Source: Comamonadaceae bacterium
Lineage (GTDB): Bacteria > Pseudomonadota > Gammaproteobacteria > Burkholderiales > Burkholderiaceae_C
DNA length: 17,503 bases
Assembly (NCBI GenBank): GCA_947451445.1
Contig: CANFZJ010000025.1
Span: forward strand, 1-17,503
Reading direction: 5' to 3'
The notes under the pieces were generated by a model. It saw nothing but the letters and a program-made list of their open reading frames with translations, had not been told where the DNA came from and searched no databases. The first letter of the stretch is position 1. Each line of letters begins with the position of its first letter. This document shows positions 12,944 through 17,503 of the stretch, piece by piece. The position numbers and the translations under genes were made by a program.

Positions 12944-14497
12944 TCAACGCCGGTGGTTGCGGTTGTAGACATCCCAACCGTTGCCATTGCCGTATTTGTC
13001 CGAATCGTCCGTGCCCTGCAGCCGGATGCTGCGCGCCACCAGCACGCTGGCGCTGTTCAGATAGCCTTCCACCACCAGGCTCAGCCCCGACAAAGTGGCA
13101 CTGGTCACGCCTGTGCCCCAGGCGGTTTGGTCGGTCCAGAGCACGTTTTGGGTGGTGGCACTGGTCTGGGTCAGCACAAAGGTCTTGGCCGTGGTGTCTA
13201 CCGTGCCCGCCGTGCCGCTGAGATCGCGCATGGTGTAGGACGTTGCGGTTTGGCAGGCCATGCTGCTGGCCTTGACGACATCGGTACCGGCTTGGCTGGT
13301 GGCGGTGATGTCCACCACCACGCCATTGGCCAGCGTCACACCGGGGCAGGCCGTGGCCAGCGTGATGGCCGATGCATCCACCGGCAGGCTGCGCACCACG
13401 AAGGACGAGGCATCCACAAAGCTGCTGATGGCGCCTTTGAGGCGTACGGTGGCCGTGGCAGTCGTGGTGCTTTGCTGGCGCACGCTGATGGTCGTGGCCA
13501 CCAGCACGCCCGCACTGTCAAACGCGCCCTTGACTTGCACATACGCCCCATCGGCCACCGCGCTGCCGGTGGGTGTCACCGTGGCCGAAGCCAGGCTGAC
13601 GACTACGCCGTCAAGGGTGAAAGTGTTGGCCGTGGCGCTGTAGCCACTGACCACGCCGCCGACTTGGGCCGTGCCCGACACCACGGTGCTGGCGGCCGTG
13701 CTGGAGAGCACGCGCAGACGGGTGGCCGCCAAGGTCGTGCCCGTTAAGCTGCCGCTAGGCCCCCACACCGCCACCACTTGGTCGTTGGCCAGGGTGGTCC
13801 CGCTCGGCACCACGGTGGCGCTGCCATATTGCACGGTGACACCGTTGATGGCGAAGGTCTTGGCGGTGGTGTTCAGGCTGGCAACCTTGCCCAGGATGCG
13901 CACCGCCGAGATGGTGGCTTTCTTCTCCACCCGGGTGGCCTGGACCACGTAGGCCGCATGGGTGCTGCTGTAGACCAGGCTGCCGTGCACTTCGGCCAAA
14001 TCGGCGGCCACCACATCGGCCAGCGCGGTATAGCCCCCGCCGTAGACCGTAACCGTGCCCAGCGTAGCGTCGCTATTGACCGACACCCACTGCCCGGCCA
14101 CCTTGAACTCATTCGCCGTGGTGTTCAGGCTGCTGACCGCACCGACCAGCGCAGTGCCGACGGTAATGCTGCTGGCGGTACCGCCGCTGTCATGCGCCAC
14201 GCTGATGCGCTGGCCCAGCTTCAACGCCACGTTGGTGTAGCTACCGTCGGCATTCTCCACGCGGGTGGTCGCCAGCGCGTCTTCCAGCTCCACGCCGTCC
14301 ACATACACACTGCCGAAACCCGTGACCGTGCCCGAGGTAGTGGCTAGGCTGGTCGCCGTGTTGGTGGTGGTCGTCGAAGTGGCCGCACTGCCACTGCTGC
14401 CACCGCCACAGGCGGCCAACAAGGTGGCAGCGACAAGCGCCGATGTGGCAAAAACCGCGCGGGTCCAGCCACGGGAAGGGGTGCGAAAAAAGGCCAT
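12944..14497 (-). CDS. DUF5666-type repeat lipoprotein
   Basis: A 517-residue predicted lipoprotein. The signal peptide ends in the lipobox LLAAC with Cys30 as lipidation site, followed by a GGGSSGS/Thr-rich tether. The rest consists of about five degenerate beta-rich repeats of roughly 70-90 residues, each with a pattern like GxVxSLNTTAxxFxxxGVxV then a VxVKG or VAVWG strand (SGTVTGFGSVYVDGVEL; GKVASLNTTAKTFAINGVTV; GGVVSGYSATANTFTLDGVVV; KGAISSFVDASSFVVRSLPV; GTAGTVDTTAKTFVLTQTSA). This fits DUF5666 domains. Function unknown; probably attached to the outer membrane. It ends in an Asn/Gly/Arg-rich tail. ATG 14497 is chosen because CAGGAG lies 6 nt upstream and the signal peptide starts there. 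It has its own promoter. Confidence 0.85.
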   Translation of the reverse strand: MAFFRTPSRGWTRAVFATSALVAATLLAACGGGSSGSAATSTTTTNTATSLATTSGTVTGFGSVYVDGVELEDALATTRVENADGSYTNVALKLGQRISVAHDSGGTASSITVGTALVGAVSSLNTTANEFKVAGQWVSVNSDATLGTVTVYGGGYTALADVVAADLAEVHGSLVYSSTHAAYVVQATRVEKKATISAVRILGKVASLNTTAKTFAINGVTVQYGSATVVPSGTTLANDQVVAVWGPSGSLTGTTLAATRLRVLSSTAASTVVSGTAQVGGVVSGYSATANTFTLDGVVVSLASATVTPTGSAVADGAYVQVKGAFDSAGVLVATTISVRQQSTTTATATVRLKGAISSFVDASSFVVRSLPVDASAITLATACPGVTLANGVVVDITATSQAGTDVVKASSMACQTATSYTMRDLSGTAGTVDTTAKTFVLTQTSATTQNVLWTDQTAWGTGVTSATLSGLSLVVEGYLNSASVLVARSIRLQGTDDSDKYGNGNGWDVYNRNHRR

Positions 14498-14517
14498 AGA
14501 CAACTCCTGGATGAAGG

Positions 14518-14540
14518 ACACGCCCACGTGGATGGCGTGT
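14518..14540 (-). other. 5'-UTR inverted repeat before the DUF5666 lipoprotein gene
   Basis: ACACGCC (14518-14524) and GGCGTGT (14534-14540) are exact reverse complements around a 9-nt spacer that itself includes part of the palindrome CCACGTGG (14524-14531). It lies about 20 nt upstream of the lipoprotein start and would be a leader hairpin just before the ribosome binding site. Its role is unknown. Confidence 0.5.
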
Positions 14541-14551
14541 AAAGAGTTGTC

Positions 14552-14580
14552 AGTATATGGAAAAATTTCCCATATTTAAA
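14552..14580 (-). promoter_or_regulatory. sigma70-like promoter with palindromic operator candidate for the DUF5666 lipoprotein gene
   Basis: Read on the minus strand: -35 TTTAAA (14575-14580, 4/6 to TTGACA), a 17-bp spacer, and -10 TATACT (14552-14557, 5/6 to TATAAT). A 21-bp near-palindrome at 14555-14575 (ATATGG...CCATAT, two paired differences) fills the spacer and touches both boxes, as a repressor operator would. The start point would be near 14545, giving a leader of about 48 nt. Confidence 0.55.
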
Positions 14581-14695
14581 GTAATTTACGTAAAGTGGCC
14601 GCGCCGGGCGGCATTAAATTCACACGTAAAACAAGGCTTTAGTGCACACAAATACTACGAATACAGCTACAAAATAAGTAGCAACCGTAGCGGAA

Positions 14696-15478
14696 CTACT
14701 TCCCCACCAACTGCGAAAACTTCTCGGCCTCGAAGCATTCGGTGCGTGCCGCGTCGCAGGGCACGCAGTCGGGGATGGGCTGGTGGGACGACAGCTTTTC
14801 AATCGCCTGCCACAGCAGCGTGATCTGGTGGTCTTGGGTGGCGGCGCTGTCGATCAGGCCGCGCATGGCTTCGCCAATGGGGTCGCCATCGGGGGTGATG
14901 CCGTAGGCCGAAAACCGCGGCGTGGCCATGGCAGCATCACCGACGGCATCGGCAGGGCCGTCTTTGGGCAGGATGATGCGGGCCGGAATGCCCACCGCCG
15001 TGGCCCCGGCGGGCACCGGTTTGATGACCACTGCGTTGGAGCCGATCTTGGCCCCGTCGCCCACGGTAAAGCCGCCCAGCACCTTGGCTCCGGCGCTGAC
15101 CACCACGTCGCGGCCCAGCGTGGGGTGGCGCTTGGCCCCTTTGTACAGCGAGGTACCGCCCAGCGTCACGCCCTGGTAGATGGTGCAGCCGTCGCCGATT
15201 TCCGCCGTCTCGCCCACCACCACGCCCATCGCATGGTCGAAGAAGACGCGTTCACCCAGCTTGGCACCGGGGTGGATTTCGATGCCGGTGAGGCCCCGCG
15301 CAATGTGCGAGATGAAGCGCCCCAGCCATTTGAAGCCGTGGTGCCAGCACCAGTGTGCCAACCGGTGCAGCACTACGGCGTGCAGGCCGGGGTAGCAGGT
15401 CAGCACCTCCCAGGTGGTGCGGGCGGCCGGGTCGCGGTCGAGGATGCAGCGGATGTCGGAGCGTAGTCTGGTAAACAT
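14696..15478 (-). CDS. cysE: serine O-acetyltransferase
   Basis: Transfers acetyl from acetyl-CoA to L-serine, the first step of cysteine synthesis; cytosolic. The 260 residues comprise an N-terminal helical domain (DIRCILDRDPAARTTWEVLTCYPGLHAVVLHRLAHW) and a left-handed beta helix of hexapeptide repeats: GIEIHPGAKLGERVFFDHAMGVVVGETAEIG (Asp81, His82), GVTLGGT, KRHPTLGRDVVVSAGAKVLG (His118), and IGSNAVVIKPVPAGATAVGIPARII. The C-terminal tail has three cysteines (DCVPCDAARTEC), unlike the E. coli tail. Feedback control through the C-terminus is known for CysE proteins; whether it applies here is unknown. It follows trmJ by 9 nt without an obvious Shine-Dalgarno, suggesting translation by coupling. 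Confidence 0.95.
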   Translation of the reverse strand: MFTRLRSDIRCILDRDPAARTTWEVLTCYPGLHAVVLHRLAHWCWHHGFKWLGRFISHIARGLTGIEIHPGAKLGERVFFDHAMGVVVGETAEIGDGCTIYQGVTLGGTSLYKGAKRHPTLGRDVVVSAGAKVLGGFTVGDGAKIGSNAVVIKPVPAGATAVGIPARIILPKDGPADAVGDAAMATPRFSAYGITPDGDPIGEAMRGLIDSAATQDHQITLLWQAIEKLSSHQPIPDCVPCDAARTECFEAEKFSQLVGK

Positions 15479-15487
15479 CGGACTAGT

Positions 15488-16267
15488 CTAGCGTTTTGCC
15501 TTGTCAGCCGCCTGGGCCATGGCTTTGGCGATGCCGCGCAGCATGTTGACCTCTTCCAGCAGCGGCTGGGCACGGTTGGCCAGCTGGTTCAGCCGGGGCA
15601 TGAGTTTTTTGGGCGCGGCGGGATCGAGAAAGCCGACCTCGGTCAGCGCCTGCTCCCAGTGCGCCAGCATGCCGCTGATCTGCTGCGCGTCGGCCAGCAG
15701 CTTGGGCGGGGTGGTCGCCTGCACGTCAAAGCCACCCATCGCCATGCGCCATTCGTAGGCGATGAGCTGCACGGCGGCGGCCAGGTTCAACGAGCCGAAT
15801 TTCGGGTTGGTGGGAATGCTCAGGGCGACGTGGCTGCGGTACACGTCTTCGTTGGCCATGCCGAAGCGTTCGCAGCCAAACAGGAACGCCACGCCCTCCG
15901 GCAGCTTAGGAGCCAAATCAGCCTCTGGCGTAGATTCCACTTGCGCAAGCAGCTCTCGTTTTAATAGCATCTCGAAATGCGCCCGTGGCGACCGGGTGGG
16001 CGGGCCGAAGTCGCGCGAAATCATGGCCGTGGCGCACAGATGGTCCATGCCCTCCAGCGCTTCGTCCAGCGTAGCGACGATGCGGGCCTTGTCCAGCACG
16101 TCCAGCGCCCCGCTGGCACGCTGGATGGTTTCCTGGCGGCGCAGCACATTGGGCCAGCGCGGGTTGACCAACACCAGATCATCGAAGCCCATCACTTTCA
16201 TGGCACGGGCTGTAGCACCCACATTGCCGGCGTGGCTGGGTTGGATCAGAATAAAACGGGTTTGCAT
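15488..16267 (-). CDS. trmJ: tRNA (cytidine/uridine-32 2'-O)-methyltransferase with a repeat-derived insertion
   Basis: SPOUT-class enzyme methylating the ribose of nucleotide 32 in the tRNA anticodon loop using S-adenosylmethionine; cytosolic. The 259 residues begin MQTRFILIQPSHAGNVGATARAMKVMGF, the family's N-terminal motif, and contain the knot motifs GVAFLFGCERFGMANEDV and IPTNPKFGSLNLAAAVQLIAYEW, then a C-terminal helical extension. Met at 16267 matches the family N-terminus, so the ATG at 16312 was not used. Residues about 101-117 (LLKRELLAQVESTPEAD) are encoded by a copy of the dispersed hairpin repeat found elsewhere only between genes; it falls between the PPTRSPRAHFE segment and the knot and keeps the frame. 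It is divergent from suhB and followed by cysE. Confidence 0.93.
   Translation of the reverse strand: MQTRFILIQPSHAGNVGATARAMKVMGFDDLVLVNPRWPNVLRRQETIQRASGALDVLDKARIVATLDEALEGMDHLCATAMISRDFGPPTRSPRAHFEMLLKRELLAQVESTPEADLAPKLPEGVAFLFGCERFGMANEDVYRSHVALSIPTNPKFGSLNLAAAVQLIAYEWRMAMGGFDVQATTPPKLLADAQQISGMLAHWEQALTEVGFLDPAAPKKLMPRLNQLANRAQPLLEEVNMLRGIAKAMAQAADKAKR
15919..15967 (+). repeat. dispersed hairpin repeat, copy E, inside trmJ
   Basis: CTGGCGTA (15925-15932), a 9-nt loop, and TGCGCAAG (15942-15949), followed by CAGCT and ending TTTTAATAGC. Spacing and flanks match copies A-D, but the left arm has drifted so the stem is imperfect. It lies wholly inside the coding region of trmJ, in frame. 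Confidence 0.75.
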
Positions 16268-16290
16268 GAACGACTCTAGACGGCTAAAAT
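16262..16290 (+). promoter_or_regulatory. candidate sigma70-like promoter of suhB
   Basis: TTGCAT (16262-16267, 3/6 to TTGACA) and TAAAAT (16285-16290, 5/6 to TATAAT) are exactly 17 bp apart. The -35 element overlaps the trmJ start codon on the other strand. Initiation would fall near 16297, giving a leader of about 52 nt that begins just before a terminator-like hairpin. Confidence 0.45.
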
Positions 16291-16301
16291 CGCCAATTGT
16301 C

Positions 16302-16331
16302 GCCGCCTGCATCGCCAGGCGGCTTTTCTTT
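16302..16331 (+). terminator. terminator-like hairpin in the suhB leader (candidate attenuator)
   Basis: GCCGCCTG (16302-16309), loop CATCGC, CAGGCGGC (16316-16323), then TTTTCTTT (16324-16331). The 8-bp GC-rich stem with a U-rich tail has the form of an intrinsic terminator on the plus strand, yet it lies 17 nt upstream of the suhB ATG, and the gene before it (trmJ) points away. It could be an attenuator for suhB or a remnant of older gene order. Confidence 0.6.
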
Positions 16332-16348
16332 GCTCATCTCTAAAATCT

Positions 16349-17263
16349 ATGGCGCTACCCAACTTACACCCGATGCTCAACGTGGCCGTCAAGGCCGCCC
16401 GCGAAGCTGGCAAACTCATCAACCGTGCGGCGCTCGACGTCGAAGCGGTGCGAATCAACCAGAAGCAAATCAACGATTTCGTCACCGAAGTCGACCACGC
16501 GGCTGAGAAAGTCATTATCGAAACCTTGATGGCAGCCTACCCCGGCCACGGCATCCTGGCGGAAGAATCGGGTTCAGAGTTTGGCGCCAAAGATTCAGAG
16601 TTCGTGTGGATCATCGACCCACTCGACGGCACCACCAACTTCATCCACGGCTTTCCGTTCTACTGCGTCAGCATCGCGCTGGCTGTGCAGGGCAAGATCG
16701 AACAAGCCGTGGTGTTTGACCCCACCCGCAACGACCTGTTCACCGCCACCAAGGGCCGTGGCGCCTACCTGAACGAGCGTCGCATCCGCGTCTCCAAGCG
16801 CGTGCGCCTGAGCGACTGCCTGATTTCTACCGGTTTCCCGTTCCGTCCGGGCGACAACTTTCAGAACTACCTGGGCATGATGTCCGACCTGATGCCCAAG
16901 CTGGCCGGCATCCGCCGCCCCGGTGCGGCCGCACTGGACATGGCTTACGTGGCCGCAGGCTATACCGATGGCTTCTTTGAAACCGGGCTCAACCCCTGGG
17001 ACGTGGCTGCGGGCTCGCTGCTGGTCACCGAAGCCGGTGGCCTGGTGGGCAACTTCACCGGCGAAGCCGACTTTCTGGAGCAAAAAGAATGCATGGCGGG
17101 CAACCCGCGTGTCTACGGCCAGCTGGTGTCCATCTTGGGCAAGTACAGCAAGTTTGCCAGCGCAGGCGAAAAAGCCACGTTGCGCCAAGCCGCACCTAGC
17201 GCAGCAGCCACCGAAGCGGCTCCCGACGCAGCAGACAGCGACAACAGCGACGCGCCGTTTTAA
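16349..17263 (+). CDS. suhB: inositol-1-monophosphatase family protein SuhB
   Basis: Mg2+-dependent phosphatase of the IMPase fold; in E. coli SuhB is also part of the Nus-factor rRNA antitermination complex. The 304 residues show all IMPase motifs: metal ligands in LAEESGSEF (Glu72, Glu73), WIIDPLDGTTNFIHG (Asp90, Asp93) and NPWDVAAG (Asp218). The N-terminus LHPMLNVAVKAAREAGKLI aligns with E. coli SuhB, with five extra leading residues. An Ala-rich acidic tail of about 40 residues (from about 265, ending DNSDAPF) extends beyond E. coli SuhB and is likely disordered. The 16349 ATG has no Shine-Dalgarno; the preceding leader is pyrimidine-rich. Divergent from trmJ; its stop overlaps that of the convergent receiver gene. 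Confidence 0.94.
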   Translation: MALPNLHPMLNVAVKAAREAGKLINRAALDVEAVRINQKQINDFVTEVDHAAEKVIIETLMAAYPGHGILAEESGSEFGAKDSEFVWIIDPLDGTTNFIHGFPFYCVSIALAVQGKIEQAVVFDPTRNDLFTATKGRGAYLNERRIRVSKRVRLSDCLISTGFPFRPGDNFQNYLGMMSDLMPKLAGIRRPGAAALDMAYVAAGYTDGFFETGLNPWDVAAGSLLVTEAGGLVGNFTGEADFLEQKECMAGNPRVYGQLVSILGKYSKFASAGEKATLRQAAPSAAATEAAPDAADSDNSDAPF

Positions 17264-17503
17264 GGATTTGGGGTGGCCTGCACCGCCTGCATGCGGCGGG
17301 CCACTTCTTGCTGTAAAAACGCTTCTTTGTCGCGTAAAAACTCGGCCATTTGCCGCAGCGCAAGATGTGCCTTGACCCGCGCCAACACCAGGGCCGGGCT
17401 GATGGGCTTGGTGATGTAGTCCGCAGCGCCCAGTTGCAGGCCCGCCACCTCGGCATCGGCCTGGTCCAGCGCGGTGACAAATATCACCGGTACCTGCTTG
17501 AGC
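17260..17503 (-). CDS. response regulator receiver protein, 5' end outside the window, possibly truncated HD-GYP regulator
   Basis: Only the last 80 or so residues are seen. The frame is open to the window edge and reads LKQVPVIFVTALDQADAEVAG, then LQLGAADYITKPISPALVLARVKAHLALR. This is the second half of a CheY-like receiver domain, with the conserved Thr (FVTA) and Lys (TKP). The phosphoacceptor Asp lies outside the window. A coiled helical stretch follows, FLRDKEAFLQQEVARRMQAVQ, then ATPNP and the stop. In RpfG-like regulators such a helix leads into an HD-GYP domain (EVARR-VQxxQDVTI); here it stops abruptly, overlapping the suhB stop by 2 bp. It is either a stand-alone receiver or a gene that lost its output domain. 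ATG/GTG codons inside the window are not its start. Confidence 0.82.
   Translation of the reverse strand, partial: LKQVPVIFVTALDQADAEVAGLQLGAADYITKPISPALVLARVKAHLALRQMAEFLRDKEAFLQQEVARRMQAVQATPNP

Noticed and set aside
14665..14698. Terminator at the 3' end of cysE
   Set aside because: Six-base arms (AAGTAG/CTACTT) straddle the stop codon and are followed by ATTTT on the minus strand, but the loop is large and the stem weak, so it was not called.
16331..16345. boxA antitermination element before suhB
   Set aside because: TGCTCATCTCTAAAA matches the boxA consensus too loosely to list as a feature; it is only mentioned as a hypothesis.
1..17503. CRISPR array, toxin-antitoxin pair, prophage or transposase
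   Set aside because: No regularly spaced direct repeats, no recognisable toxin, antitoxin, integrase, capsid or transposase motif in any frame. The Uma2 protein alone does not make a defence system.

Overview
The window looks like chromosomal DNA of a GC-rich betaproteobacterium, most likely Burkholderiales, family Comamonadaceae (Rhodoferax, Polaromonas or Acidovorax relatives). This is inferred from gene content and order (pmbA divergent from darP-mogA, trmJ-cysE divergent from suhB, a Bug-type binding protein, a GbsR-type regulator fused to cydAB) and from several kinds of short palindromic repeat between genes. No tRNA, rRNA, CRISPR array, transposase, integrase or phage gene is visible, and no stretch longer than about 270 bases lacks a gene or a recognisable element.

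Layout. 1-890: 3' part of an AT-richer family 2 glycosyltransferase gene. 959-3970: a three-gene operon of a GbsR/MarR-type regulator, cydA and cydB (a bd-type quinol oxidase with a short Q-loop), headed by a perfect 24-bp inverted repeat that touches the regulator start codon. 4014-6022: a divergent pair, an NAD-dependent epimerase-like protein and a 2Fe-2S/FAD/NAD reductase. 6023-8620: two small exported proteins and a Bug solute-binding protein, separated by two terminators and several palindromic elements. 8621-11331: pmbA (tldE) divergent from the overlapping pair darP-mogA. 11392-12225: a PhzF-family protein. 12294-14497: on the minus strand, a DUF5666 lipoprotein followed by a Uma2-type nuclease. 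14696-16267: trmJ-cysE on the minus strand. 16349-17263: suhB, facing the 3' end of a receiver-domain gene that runs off the window.

How the genes relate. The cyd operon is a self-contained respiratory unit with its own regulator, but without cydDC or cydX. darP and mogA overlap by 4 nt and are probably co-translated. trmJ-cysE and suhB are housekeeping genes transcribed from one 81-bp divergent region. The rest are independent units.

I found no convincing new multi-gene system. The signals most worth a second look are: (i) a dispersed hairpin repeat present in five copies, with compensatory arm changes between two copies and one copy sitting in frame inside trmJ; (ii) the 24-bp palindrome that contains the ribosome binding site of the cyd regulator; (iii) a terminator-shaped hairpin in the suhB leader; (iv) a palindrome filling the promoter spacer of the DUF5666 lipoprotein; and (v) a receiver protein that stops where an HD-GYP domain would normally begin.
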